Assembly: GCF_038502225.1 (NCBI RefSeq)
Contig: NC_091355.1
Location: 15,495,544-15,559,543 of the forward strand
DNA from: Cherax quadricarinatus
Taxonomy: Eukaryota > Arthropoda > Malacostraca > Decapoda > Parastacidae
DNA: 64,000 nucleotides
Direction of reading: 5' to 3'
Within the stretch, counting starts at the first letter, position 1. Each line of letters begins with the position of its first letter. Below the pieces are notes generated by a model. The model made no database searches. It worked only from the letters and a program-made list of their open reading frames with translations, and had not been told where the DNA came from. Shown one piece after another: positions 32,741 to 44,042 of this stretch. Both the position numbers and the translations under genes were made by a program.

Positions 32741-33059
32741 CCTCAACAAGCCTGAGCAAATGAAGCAAAAGCGGACACAAGAATTTAGAACAAATTAGTC
32801 AATATGTTTGTTCCTCCAACTGAGGTTCGCTTCATTAGATCTGCTGAAGAGGACTTCGAAGGTCGAGACTTAATGACGCCAATTTCCTTTTTTTCTCCTT
32901 CACAATGATTTCATAGCTAATATTGATTGTGGGATGAAATGTTGAAAAATTAAGACAGACAGCTCAAGATTCTAACTAAAAGATTACATGAATGCAGAGG
33001 TAAACACCAACAGCCTTACTGATCAAAGATCCATCTGTTATTAGCGGTCGGAGAATCGA

Positions 33060-33165
33060 GCCTCAATCAGTTGTGTTGAATGGCCCTCACGGGTCTTAAT
33101 CATATGATGACCCGGAGCTGGAGCTTTCGTCATCTGACCGAAGCCGCCTACTGGCTTACCAGTCA
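33060..33165 (-). repeat. Dispersed repeat, GGTAAGCCAG family
   Basis: The minus strand reads GGTAAGCCAGTAGGCGGCTT, CGGTCAGATGACGAAAGCTC and GGGTCATCATATGATTAAGA. The 3' part differs from the other copies (GACCCGTGAGGGCC instead of the CAGGAAACA hairpin), suggesting a subfamily. The GACCCTCACGGGT piece recurs at 43,430. Confidence 0.65.
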
Positions 33166-33273
33166 AGCACTTTAAAAATAATGGTTATAACTACATCCAT
33201 AATTATAACCATTAGGTCTATAATAATACTAGGTTTCCAGCGTACCAGAGCAAAATGAAACTAGGAAAGCATT

Positions 33274-33350
33274 GAACGGTGTGTGGTGTTAGAACGGTGT
33301 GTGGTGTTAGAACGGTGTGTGGTGTTAGAACGGCGCGTGTGGTGTTAGAA
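33274..33350 (+). repeat. 18-bp tandem repeat, four copies
   Basis: GAACGGTGTGTGGTGTTA repeated; the last copy has a 2-bp CG insertion. Confidence 0.9.
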
Positions 33351-33494
33351 CAAATAAATTGAGGGGAAAAAAACTTTTAACAAATTTCAGACTTCTTCAA
33401 AAACAGCTGCAATAATAAGAAATGTGAACTACGACACTAGGAAACACAAAAATTCTTCGTCGGTTGGGAGGAGACAAGATAAAAACTCTTGTAT

Positions 33495-33630
33495 AAAGAC
33501 ACGCATTCTTTTTGGATAGACATGCATTATTATTTTAAAGACACGCATTTTTATTGGACAGACACGCATTATTATTGGACAGATACGCATTCTTTTTGGA
33601 TAAACAAGCATTCTTATTGGAAAAACAAGC
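33495..33630 (+). repeat. ~21-bp minisatellite
   Basis: About six imperfect units of ACACGCATTATTATTGGACA type. Confidence 0.8.
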
Positions 33631-33719
33631 CGTAGTGTCTGTCTCAGTCACATGTTCTTAATAACAACAACAAGAATGTGAAGCCACAACTGTGAACTGA
33701 AGGAGCCTGGTCAAAAAGA

Positions 33720-35625
33720 ATTTTTAATTTCACTGCTGACCTTGCTATTGGCAAGTCACAGTCGGTCTACCTCAAGAAGTATACCTTCAATATCCGTCGG
33801 GGAGGGGAATTTGTAACCCACACACCGTCTTTTACGACGTTTTCGTATCGTGTAAAGATTAAACCAGCCAGTGGAGTCATAAATGACTCCACCAAACTAG
33901 CCCTTGCTACCGCTTTAAGGACCTGCTTGTAGGTCAAATTCACAGCTATCCACTCTTTGAAGGACTCCTCTCTTGTCGTCTGTACTGACGACAATGAAGC
34001 ATCAAAACTCATGGGCAACACTGCAATGAAGACACTCAGAGACCCACACTTCAACATATCTCCTTCCCTATTCTTGCTGGCGAAAAGTTCAGTTTTTGTA
34101 AAACGTCTGGACAAGATCGTCACCTCTTCATCAACTGCTGACGTGAAGACTTCTATAGAGGAACAAAACACTTGGGCCTCAGTAAACACCATCACATGAA
34201 TTCTCAACACCTCTACAATGATCAAAATGACCTTTTCAAACATCGCTATGGCTACTCAAGCGCTCTCTGATGGGCTAGTCATCTCGTTACCATATACATC
34301 CACGCCACATAGAAACAGAACGTTTCGCTCATGGTTCACCCTGTTGGAACTGTTACTCTTACCATCACTCAACGAACGAATGTCTCAAAGAAAATAAATT
34401 CTGTTCCAGCTGCGGAAAAGAAGGTGACGACTTCTCAGCCTGCACCACCACCAATGACACTATCATGCCTAATCTGCAAAGGTACTCATCATACTATTGC
34501 AGCTAAATGCCCATTAAGAAAAGTGCTGTCCAAGAAAATCAAAGCAGCAGCTAAGAAAAACAGCCCCAAAACGCCGACATATGCCGCTATAACAAAACTC
34601 CAGTCCGAAACCATTAGAATACTTCAAGCCACACAACAGTCCTGTCTACCCAACAACTCCCTCTCTCCACTTCCGGAAGCGGCTCCCTCTCTGTATTGCA
34701 TGGTGTATACGCACCTTGCTAATGCAACCAACCTCGGCACCTTCAACACCATCAATGAACAATTACGTCTCAGCAACATGCCTGCTTTCGTTTTTCCCAG
34801 ATTCCACACCATCATCTGACATCCTAAACGTTGTAAGCTTCACTACACCGGCAGATCTCTCTTCTTCTACTCAAGCAACTATTCCAGGAATTTCCACAAC
34901 CACCTCCACGGCCATCAACACCGCTCATCCTGCCTCAACCGTCTCCCATGCCTTCCAACCTGCTTATACACCACCAGTACACCTCTCCACTGCTCTTGTC
35001 GACCCCTCAGTCACCTGTTAGCACCATGGTAGACTCGTCTACTGAATCCACGTCGGAAAAAGATATTAACGATTCTAGCACACCAACATGGAAAAGCCTT
35101 ACCTTCTACACTGCTACATCAAACGCTGACACCATGACCTGCACTGAACTCTACGAAGGCTTCAGTGCAGGAACTGTCAAGTTTGCCTGCGAACGACCTC
35201 ATCAGTTCACACTCACCCAAGTTCTGGAATTCCTCAAGCCTCTACGATTCACCTTTGGAAACAAGACAAAACTTTACCATCTTTCTATGAAAAGATTCAA
35301 GAAATTTGAGAATGGCTCTTCTATAACCCTGCCACCTTAATCACGTAAAATAACACCACCAGAATGCTGCCCTCTGATATTCCTACCTGCCTGCCCTGTC
35401 CTGCGACCTAATCTGCTGCCAGCTTGTCAAGACTGAAGATCTCCAACCTCCACAAGACCGTAGCAACAGTCCCGATTTTCCAGTCTATCCCACGAACGCC
35501 TAGGTGCTGTGGACACTCCTCTCCAACGCTATTCTTCGCCTGTCCCGTCTTCCCACCTCACCCCACATGGGATTTTACCTAAACTTTCTTGTTTAGTCTA
35601 TTAATTGTTTAAAAATAAAGTGGTT
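33720..35625 (+). pseudogene. LINE ORF1 (nucleic-acid-binding) pseudogene
   Basis: Reads as the gag-like first ORF of a non-LTR retrotransposon. A region with SVFVKRLDKIV, SIEEQNTWASVNTIT and, after a TGA at 34,197, STMIKMTFSNIA is followed by ALSDGLVISLPY. Three zinc-knuckle-like blocks come next: CYSYHHSTNEC (34,351-34,383), CSSCGKEGDDFSAC with His replaced by Asp (34,402-34,443), and CLICKGTHHTIAAKC (34,466-34,510). A frameshift precedes the first knuckle and another lies between the second and third. A Ser/Thr/Pro-rich part and a last open stretch (34,948-35,340) end it. An untranslated tail reaches AATAAA at 35,615. Such proteins coat element RNA. No ORF2 follows, so this is an ORF1-only copy. 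Confidence 0.75.
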
Positions 35626-35773
35626 GAATATAGGAAACGTGCGCTTCAGCTCCTGAAAACCTTAACAAGATTTTATGGCAAAGACAACAAGTTGAGCATC
35701 ACATACGTAGCTCTCATTCGTTACTACGTATTTCTAAATACATTTAATCACACCTAAATAAAAAGTTCGCAAG

Positions 35774-35800
35774 CACACACGCACGCACACACACGCACAC

Positions 35801-35847
<47 letters not shown>
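35774..35847 (+). repeat. (AC)n microsatellite
   Basis: AC repeat with GC interruptions in its first half. Confidence 0.95.
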
Positions 35848-35849
<2 letters not shown>

Positions 35850-36130
35850 GAGACAGGAAGCGCTAAATTACAGGCCAGTTTCCCCTGACATGCATACAAT
35901 GCAAAATGATGGAAAGGATAATCAGAAAAGACTGGTAGAGCCCCAAGAGAAAACGAGCTTTATTTCGGGATGGTAAATCATGCCTCAAGTGCCGACTGGA
36001 GATGTACGAGAGATTCAAGAAAAAACTAGTAAGAGGGGAGTGCACAGACTGCTTATTCTCACAATCAGAAACCCTTCACCACACTGTGGTGTGAATCTGG
36101 TGTATAATTCTCACAAGCTGTGGTTAAGGA
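35848..36130 (+). pseudogene. LINE reverse transcriptase fragment
   Basis: The plus strand reads ALNYRPVSLTCIQCKMMERI, matching the NYRPVSLTS...KVMEKII block that opens the RT domain of CR1/jockey-type LINEs. FRDGKSCLKC a little downstream recalls the FRKGRSC block. Frames are broken and nothing downstream is convincing. Confidence 0.6.
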
Positions 36131-36139
36131 CACATGAGG

Positions 36140-36900
36140 AAACGATGTGGACATTTCCAATATGTTTAGAGCGACGTAAAAGGTCTATTACTGAAAGGTT
36201 TTCTTCATAAAATGTCCTGAGTTGCCACACTGTTCTACAACGGTGACCCACAGGCAAGAAGTACGAATAACGCTGAAGGTAATTAAGGAACATAAGATAG
36301 TGATTAACGGTCAAGACGTTTCAAAAAAATTTCTGTTACCTCTGACATATTTCTTACCGGTTTCTATATTTATTTTACCTTGGCAGCTCAGCCTGAGGCC
36401 AGACTTCCTTGATGACTGCCAGCGGACAGTAGGTCAACATGTCTATCCATACTTTGTTGATCTGACACGTGTTGCAGGTAATGATTAGCGCCACATTATG
36501 TAAGGGAGCGAGGAACACATCTACATGACAGTCCCGTAAAATTTCAGAGAAATATTTTTATCATATCACATTTTAAAAAAAAATCAAAATAAAGAATACA
36601 TTTAATCAAGAAACTTCTTAACGTCATAAATTGGTAACTTTTCCCCATTTTGTAGTTTTCTTTTCAGAGTTATGCTAAAATTTTGATTTATATGTAATCG
36701 TGAATAAAATGGTTTTGGTTCTTCATTTAAGAGCCTTGCAAGATAAAGTCTGACAGAACTACTTAGGTGATGCTCATCCCAAGATCTTTTTTCATGAGTG
36801 AGGTTTATAGTTTTTGACCCCCAGCATGTACTCCTTCTGGGGTCTTCTTTGTTAAGGGTTAAAATTAAGCTGCATAAATTGGTACCTACACAGTCCAATA
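36140..36900. other. No supported gene
   Basis: Two ORFs of 88-100 codons (36,222-36,488 plus; 36,602-36,904 minus) have ordinary amino-acid composition, but I recognise no domain, splice border or homologue. The second ends near the TSD of the next element. Confidence 0.4.
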
Positions 36901-37027
36901 ACAATTTGAAAAATTAGACACATGTGCAACTCTTGGGTATCTTTATGAAGATACCCAAGAGTTGCACATGTGTCTAATTTATCAACATGTCGGTTCTCTG
37001 AACCATTCATCTACAAACAATTTGAAA
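36901..37027 (+). mobile_element. Minimal foldback retroposon with 11-bp TSD
   Basis: ACAATTTGAAA is duplicated at 36,901-36,911 and 37,017-37,027. Between them a ~35-bp inverted repeat (36,912-36,946 against 36,948-36,983) forms a perfect hairpin of the terminal word CACATGTGCAACTCTTGGGT and its complement. The family's unique tail (ATCAACATGTCGGTTCTCTG then ACCATTCATCTAC) follows. The hammerhead-like core is absent because only the extreme 3' end was duplicated. Confidence 0.9.
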
Positions 37028-37028
37028 C

Positions 37029-37343
37029 TTGCCGTCTTTAAGATACAGTAGCACTGAAGGTGACGAAGTCAATTTAAAACGACATGCACGAGTTATTGCA
37101 GGGAAACAATATCCCTATTTTCTCAGTGAAAATGACAAATTAGCCCTTGGACCATGCAAAACCAATCCGACTGTTTCAATCGAGTACATCAAGATTTATG
37201 GATTAAATCCAAACAGAAGACGCATTCTCAAGATAGTGCAGTATTGTAATTTATTAATTAAAGCTGCCAAATTCGGACTTACACGGCCCAATAATAACAC
37301 TGCTAATCACGATGAGCAAAACACGTCTGAACTGGAAGTCTAA
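37029..37343 (+). CDS. Unrecognised 104-codon ORF
   Basis: Starts immediately after the foldback TSD. The protein is mixed and globular-looking (for example AGKQYPYFLSENDKLALG and NPNRRRILKIVQYCNLL), ends in a polar tail and has no recognisable domain. Such a length can occur by chance in this composition. If real, it could be a fragment of an old transposon protein or an exon, but no splice or promoter signals support either. Confidence 0.2.
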   Translation: MPSLRYSSTEGDEVNLKRHARVIAGKQYPYFLSENDKLALGPCKTNPTVSIEYIKIYGLNPNRRRILKIVQYCNLLIKAAKFGLTRPNNNTANHDEQNTSELEV

Positions 37344-37349
37344 TACTCA

Positions 37350-38340
37350 GAGGAAGCATTTTCCAAGTTAGCGTGAAAAATAATACTTATGTTTTCATTT
37401 TAAACGTAATAAGATTTCTCAAATTTGTATTTTGTATATTACAAAATGTCTATTTAAACCAGATTAAAAGGGGGTTTTCTCAGATTAGCGTACGAAAACA
37501 GCTACTCTATTTTTATGTATAAAACTGGCAGATTGGTAGTTATACATCTAAATAATTATCCTAACCTTTTTCCAAGTAAAATACATCAACGTTGAAAAAC
37601 TAAAGCCGATCAAAAGCATCAAGTTATGGCACACAAACTTTTAAGGGAAAATATCGAGAGCCACTATAAAGGATTACTTTCTTTAGGGATTATAAATGCG
37701 GAATTAGCAGATCACTTGACAAAGAGATAATATAAAAACAGCGTGGATACAGTGAGGGGAAAATCATGGCTAAGCCAATTAGGTTTGGCTCTGTTGGAGA
37801 TACCTATTGTTGTAATAGAAAGTATTTTTCTTTCGTCCTTCAAAGATTCTTCGTAACCCGAAAACCCGTCTTATTGGTAAAACATTTGGTGTATAGTCTT
37901 CAAGGAAACCTAAGACTGGAATTAAGCTGCATAAGACCTAAAACAATGTTCCCAATTTTATAGATCTTGGCAAGGCCTATTTTTAGCAGATCCAAGCTTA
38001 CAGCACTGGCGAACATCACCTAGATAAAGCGTCAGGATGTTATCATAAAGTCTGGGTAGCAATTTGCCTATTTTTATATTGAAAGTATATTGTGTAATTT
38101 TTTTGGTGCGATACCTTGAGAATTCCTCTTCTGCGCAGCAAAAAAAAATTTATACTCTGATGTAATATTTTACTATATTTATGTGAAACGCTAAACCTGT
38201 GAAGGAATATATTGAGCGCAAGGACTAGCGGAGGATTGATTTTCCATCCGCTAATCATGGGACGGAAGCGCTACTCTCGTTGCTGCCAAACAGGTTGAGG
38301 AGAGACTCTCAAAACGGTAATAGTAAATAAATGCACCTCC
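37350..38340. other. No gene seen
   Basis: AT-rich unique sequence without supported features. Confidence 0.45.
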
Positions 38341-38349
38341 ATACACATT

Positions 38350-38450
38350 AAATAATAGCAGTAATAATAACAGCACTAATAATAATAGCAATAATAATAG
38401 CATAATAATAGAATAATACTAGCATAATAATAATAGCAATAATAATATAA
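38350..38450 (+). repeat. (AAT)n with AGC interruptions
   Basis: AATAATAATAGCAATAATAA-type microsatellite. Confidence 0.85.
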
Positions 38451-38839
38451 AGACTACGACTTTAAAGGAGAGGCTGATCCTCACAGCATTTCTCAAAGTT
38501 TTATACTCTTATTTTGATTAACTACCACAAAAATTCCGCCACTGTGTGCTAATCTGTATGACATCCTTCTAGTAGGACCCCCTGATACTGGCAACTATAA
38601 AAATCACTTTCATGGGAACAAAAAAAATGCATCACGACATCATGTATTCCCGTCCCTCTTGCCTTTCCACCTTTTAAGGGAAAGAATTTGAATTGTTTTC
38701 TCCAGCACCCCGGCAGGGAAGTCTCTAGCTAAACTTTCTGATCCTTCAGCCTATCCTTGCTTGAAAAGTGTGGAAGTGTAGCAAGAAAAGAATGGAAAAT
38801 TATATTCCGTTTTGAAAAAGTTTGAGATTAGAGTAGCTT

Positions 38840-38960
38840 CTCCTTGCTTTGGTAGAATGGTGGGTTGGTGGATGGGTGGGTTCTGATCTGGGTTGGTTGG
38901 TTGAGTAACTGGGTGATCGTGGTGGTGGTCAGGAGAAAAGAGGAAATGTGTGTGTGGGTC
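38840..38960 (+). repeat. G/T-rich low complexity
   Basis: GGTGGGTTGGTGGATGGGTG-like sequence. The opposite-strand ORF rich in Pro/His/Asn is compositional. Confidence 0.6.
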
Positions 38961-39079
38961 GATGGCTGATTTACCGTCTCGCTGACAGGTGATCTGGCTC
39001 AGTAATTGGCAGCAGTGGAATATGAAACTCAGTGTGCTGCTGCTCTCATGCAGCTGCTTAACACTACTGCTCCAGCTGC

Positions 39080-39770
39080 TGAGCCTCATACTGTGGCATT
39101 ACTACTACTGTTGTTGATACTGCTACTGGTGCTGTTTGTACTACTATTACTGCTGCGGCTTCTGTTATTAGACGTCTAACAGTAGTAACAGCATTTTATC
39201 GCTACTGCTCCAGCTGCTGAACCTCATATTACTGCTAAACACTGCTGCTGGTGTTGGTTTTCCTGTTTGTAATACTACTACTACTACTACTATTAGTACT
39301 GCAGCTTCTGCTAACACAGCTGCTGCTGATACTACTACAACTACTAATGCTCTTATCTTTAATATTGTTACTTTTACTTCTGATACTACTACCACTGCTG
39401 CCACCATTACTACTATTACTACTGATTCTATCTTAACACCTACTACTATCTCTGCTGCTGATGCTTTTGCTACTACTATAACAAGCGTGTTTCTGCTTCT
39501 GCTACTAACACTACTGCTACAGATCAACAGTTGATCCTGATAGGGTTACTAATGCTGCTAATACAGCTACTAATATTGTTGATCTTGCTGCTGTTCGGAA
39601 GCTGTAACTGAGCATGTTAGTGCTGCTGGTGATGCTTAAGTTACTGCCATTGATGCTTCAACTGACACTGCTTTTACGTATGCAGCAATAACTGATTTTT
39701 TTTTTTGGTTGTCAAGGCTATTGATGGGAGCTCTGCTGCTTCTTTTACCTCTGCTTGGGCACCTGCTTAA
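39080..39770 (+). repeat. Cryptic CTG/CTA trinucleotide region
   Basis: Dense ACTACTGCTGCT-like triplets over about 650 bp. Poly-Leu and Val/Ala ORFs on the two strands reflect the triplet bias. Confidence 0.85.
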
Positions 39771-40204
39771 CAACGGCTTCTGCCTTTGGTGTTGATTTCC
39801 CAAGCGCTTTTGAGTATTAGGAAAAGTTGAAGAAGACGCAATTGAAGGGATTTCACACAGCCAAGAAATGCGGAAGAACGAGCCTTTGGTGGGTGTTTAG
39901 AGAGAAGTTTTTAATCAGTTTTGTGTGTGCCGTTCTCGAAAAAGAGGAAAAGAAGGCGAGAGAGGGGAAAGAAGAAAAAGAATATATCGAAGGGCAGCAG
40001 ACCTACACAAAGATATGCTTCTTTACCAATGATATTTTAAAACAAATTTAGAAAAAAACTGAAAAGAAAGGAAGAAACGGTTGGAAATTTAAATATGGAG
40101 AATAAAATTTTCGAAACTAAAATAAAAGTATCGAGTAATTCAAGACAAATTTATACGAAAGAAGAGAAATGAAACATTTGTGCAAAAATAGTAATAAAAG
40201 AATG

Positions 40205-40365
40205 ACAAGAACAAGGATGTAGATAAACCATACCACGGACGGGGTTAGAACCCGCGATAAGAGTGTCTCAAAACTCTAGACCGTCGCGTTAGCCACTGGA
40301 CCGGGTTCTATCCCCGTCCGTGGTATGGTTTGTTTGCAATCGTGTCATTACAATTTCGTGAGTCA
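40205..40365 (-). mobile_element. tRNA-derived SINE with terminal inverted repeat
   Basis: The minus strand starts CTCACGAAATTGTAATGACA. It has an A-box-like CAGTGGCTAACGCGACGG and the B box GGGTTCTAACCC (40,243-40,254). A 29-bp sequence around CCATACCACGGACGGGG is present on both sides in inverted order (40,226-40,254 and 40,303-40,332), so the unit is partly palindromic. A relative on the plus strand is at 51,771-51,905. Confidence 0.75.
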
Positions 40366-40379
40366 AGGATGTAGATAGC

Positions 40380-41760
40380 TCTAGATAGTTCAGATAACGT
40401 TAAGTAAACTATGAAAAGGAGACGAAAAGTACTAAAAGATTGTTCTAGTTGGTATTAGCTAAGGAAGTTACAGCTAGACCTGACATTAGTCTTGAAATAA
40501 AAAGGGAAGGTCAAATAATTCTAAGACATTGAAAGAGTTGACATTATAAAAAAAATATTGCTTATAGGTGAGGTGAAAAATATATCTAGTTGAGAACAAA
40601 CAAAATGACAAATAAATGGAACAACTTATCAGTAGAAAAAATACACAAATACCCCACACATAGGAAAATGGAAGCAATGTCTAACTTAGGCCATTAACTA
40701 CTGATTATTAACTAGTAACTGTTAACTAGTGACTAGTTAATAGCCTTTTATATTCTTTATGGGTGAGAAAACAAATCGTTTTGAAGATTTCAGCACTCAA
40801 GAACGTAAGATATAGACAAATGAGAATATATGAAGATGAGAACAGGCTACTACGACTACACTCAGGACAGGCATGAGGATGAACTGCTGGGGAGAATAGG
40901 GACACGAAACAGGAAGGTTATTAGCACTTATTTGTTACACAAGACTAAAAACGAAGGCAGTATTTAAAATACTGAGATAATGAAAATATAAAATATGACT
41001 GGAACAGAAGATTTTGTGCATAAAATACGCGGTGAGGCTGCATTTAAGGCTGGAATAGTAAACAAAATTCTCAACAATGAACCATAATATAGTTTTCAAG
41101 CATCGTCATGCTAATAAAGAAACACGAGTGAAAGGCAGCAACACATTAGTTATTGACTGATTATATTTAGTGTATTAGAAAGAAAAAGGCATTTGAAAAA
41201 TCAATTATCTAAATCTCTTGACTGAGTGACTATGTTACAGTAAAAAATCATATATTATTATACATATAAGAGAGGGAAAATGGTAAATAGAAAATGGAAA
41301 GATTAAATGGAAAATAAAATATGATTTATGATGAAATTTTAGGGAGTAAATAGAGTAAAATTTTAAAAGTATATAAAATTGACTTACATTTTATCGAAAT
41401 GTTTGTATATGGAAATTGAATAAATCTGTGTTGAGATGAATTGAATAAAATGAAAAAAATACTGCTTTATTGGAATGTTCTGAAGAGCCATGGAAAAGAA
41501 AGGATTAACTCAATAAGAGAAGTGTTCCAACCTAGTGACTTCCCAGACATTAAAATAAGCCAGAATGGAATATCGGGATGTTTGAAGTTAATACAAAGAT
41601 GTAAGTAACTGAATATACAAGGACAACTTTTTTATTCAACTGTGTAAGAAGTATAAGTTAAATACAAAATATTAGCGAAAATACGATTACTAAAGAGCAA
41701 GGAAAAAACATCACTTTTTTCTTCCTTTTAATTTTTGGAAGGTTATAAATGACCATAATT
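40380..41760. other. No gene seen
   Basis: A-rich unique sequence; a near repeat of ACTAGTAACTGTTAACTAGT at about 40,711-40,730 is a short palindromic patch. Probably intronic if the exon at 42,913 belongs to a long gene. Confidence 0.4.
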
Positions 41761-41763
41761 TTT

Positions 41764-41893
41764 AAAGGGGTGGGACCGGTAAGCCAGCGGAAGGCCTCGG
41801 TCAGATGACCAAAAGCTCCAAAGGCGGGTCATCATCTGACTAAGACCCGCGTCAGGAAACATTTGTCCTGTTTCCTGACGAACCTTACCTAAC
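41764..41893 (+). repeat. Dispersed repeat, GGTAAGCCAG family
   Basis: GGTAAGCCAGCGGAAGGCCT, GGTCAGATGACCAAAAGCTC, a perfect hairpin GTCAGGAAACA-TTTGTCC-TGTTTCCTGAC, and a tail TTACCTAACCTAACCTAG containing two CCTAA units. Confidence 0.8.
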
Positions 41894-42103
41894 CTAACCT
41901 AGCAAGGAAAAAACTGCGAGGTATTATTCAGGAAGTTTGAGAGTATATTTACAGAATAGGCTTTTTGAATGCAATAGATTTCCGTGCCATACAGCCAACT
42001 GAAATTAAAATAATGAAAAACCTGTTTTTCATCTATTTTATCTTCGAATATTAAAATACTTGAAGAGGAACTTATAAGAATACTACTAAATAGCGGCAAG
42101 GAA

Positions 42104-42385
42104 AAAGTATTGGGATCATACAAGATGGCACAATGGGTTTCAAAAGAATTGAAATTATACAAGTTGGCACAATGGGTTTCGAAAGTATCGGGATCACACG
42201 AGATGGCACCATAGGTTTCAAAAGTACTGAGATCAGATGAGATGGCATCATGAGTTTCAAAAAGTATTGAGATCAGGCGAGGTAGCACCATGGATTTCGA
42301 AAGTATTGATTCCAGACGAGATTGCACCATGGTTTTCAAAAGTATTGAGATCAGAGGAGATAACACCATAGGTTTCAAAAGACAG
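42104..42385 (+). repeat. 39-bp minisatellite, about seven copies
   Basis: Units of GAGATCAGACGAGATGGCAC plus ATGGTTTCAAAAGTATT type, 39-40 bp. The period is a multiple of three, which keeps the 159-codon minus-strand frame open. Confidence 0.85.
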
Positions 42386-42912
42386 TAAATTAGCAGACAA
42401 TGAGAGGAGGGCGCACATTACGATAAGTGAGATCATTTTACAAGTGTTGTAAAAATAGGTGAAAACCCGTAGAGAAAAGTGGATTAAATATTTTTAGAGT
42501 AAATATCTTCTATTTAAGAAACATGTTAACTAACAAACACTTACTAGTTCGCAAAAGATTCTGTTTTCCGTCAACAAATTTCTGCATATCAAATCTATTA
42601 TTATTTTTATGATATATATATTTCTTCCAAGAAAGAATGAATAAGCAGATATCATTTAGCTAGATTTTTCAATAAGTTTTCGACATTAAAATCCTATCTA
42701 GAAACTGCTAACCTACTGTTTGTCCTACCAACCAATCCAGGTTATAACCAACTTCAAACTAACCCAGTACAATAACCCAGACAATACCTCTCTCTTTAAC
42801 TCAATATCTCGCACCAACCCACCACATCTCGCAACCATTAGACCACTACATAACCTACAACAAAGTTATCAAGAACCCATCCTGATAAACAATTAATTTT
42901 CCCATTACTCAC

Positions 42913-43023
42913 CTCCCATGACGACGCAGGAAAGGGTCAGAGGAGTGCCTTCGTTGACAGGGCCGATTTTACGTCTGACGACAACACCGTCACCGTTATA
43001 AATGACCAGCTTCTCCGGTGGTT
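42913..43023 (-). CDS. Internal exon of an Ig-superfamily gene, sidestep-like
   Basis: The best host-gene evidence in the window. On the minus strand a pyrimidine-rich stretch with CCCACAG precedes the exon, and GTGAGT follows it. The 111-bp body has a phase 1 intron at both ends, the usual phase for Ig-domain exons. The single open frame gives PPEKLVIYNGDGVVVRRKIG then PVNEGTPLTLSCVVMG. The pattern IY-D/N-x-x-G, IGP-x-NEG, then L-x-L-x-C with a terminal Gly split by the intron fits the first half (A to C strands) of an Ig domain in arthropod sidestep-family receptors. These are single-pass surface proteins binding Beaten-path partners in axon guidance. The second half of the domain must be on the next exon toward lower coordinates; I did not find it here, implying a long intron. 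Another Ig-family identity is possible. Confidence 0.75.
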
Positions 43024-43029
43024 CTGTGG

Positions 43030-44010
43030 GAAAGAGAAGACGTACCAGTTGTATTATCTCTCAAGACCAGTGGAAACCTGATGTTATCATTTCCCTTTTC
43101 TTGACCAATTTATGTGACGGATCTGAAGTGAAAGAACATAAACATTTCCAAATCTCGCACGGCTAAAAAGGAAGCCTGATGCTGTAACTGCGTTAAAAGT
43201 TGCTTGTTCCTGGCCAAGATTTTTGTCATATAACCTGACTTAGGCCATATGATTTACTTTTCCTCTAAGATTCCTGCAAATAATTTATTAAAGAGGACCT
43301 CTGAGTGAGGTCTAAATATTCAGTATTTTATAATTTTAAGTTTCATTGTCTCCAATTTATTTCGTTTATACCATTATTTGACGAAATAAACATATTGCAA
43401 GGCGCCCACACGACTCCTTGAATTAAATGACCCTCACGGGTGCAGTAAAACACTTAAATACTAATAGGTAACCTAAAATAGAGCTATTTCTCTGATACTC
43501 TAGTTACTGTGCTGGCAATATTTACGCGAAATTAAAAAAAAATCAAGGTGATACATACACTAATTCTCTTGTCTACACAATCAAGAAAAAATAGAAGTAA
43601 CATCAGAAATTCTGAGAACCTACGCTGAGTATCATCTAAGTAACGAAATATGAAAAAAAAAAATTTAAAGGTCTTCATTTGCGTGAATGGTTCACTCCAA
43701 CAGTTACTTTGCTATTAGAAATTCATATCATATTGATCAGACCCCAGTCTTAAAATAATTTAGTAAATAATCAGTTCTAAAATAATCAACTTGTGTTATT
43801 GATGAATATTAATGAAACATTTAAATACTACACCAACATCAGATTAGCAGTCAAGACTAAATCCATGAACAAGCAATGTACCGATATTTTTATACAAGTC
43901 AAATTTAAATAAAACTGAATAAACATGGAATTAAAAATAAAAGGCCATTTTGGGAGAGGAAGTGAGACCAGTGTTGTGCGCGGTCAGGTGGGAGAAATTA
44001 ACCATATTAC
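43030..44010. other. Probable intron, no other feature
   Basis: AT-rich sequence upstream (minus sense) of the Ig exon. 43,425-43,445 carries the GACCCTCACGGGT word of a dispersed repeat. Confidence 0.4.
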
Positions 44011-44012
44011 AT

Positions 44013-44042
44013 ATTTGAACACTAGCAAACTAGTGTTCAAAT
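44013..44042. repeat. Perfect short palindrome
   Basis: ATTTGAACACTAG, loop CAAA, CTAGTGTTCAAAT: a 13-bp stem without mismatch. Confidence 0.9.

Noticed and set aside
36602..36904. 100-codon ORF, minus strand
   Set aside because: Reasonable composition but no recognisable family or gene structure; left as unassigned sequence.
39168..39527. Val/Ala-rich 119-codon ORF, minus strand
   Set aside because: CTG/CTA triplet region; opposite strand gives poly-Leu in the same place.
41899..42378. 159-codon ORF, minus strand
   Set aside because: The 39-bp minisatellite explains the open frame; the remaining part has no domain.
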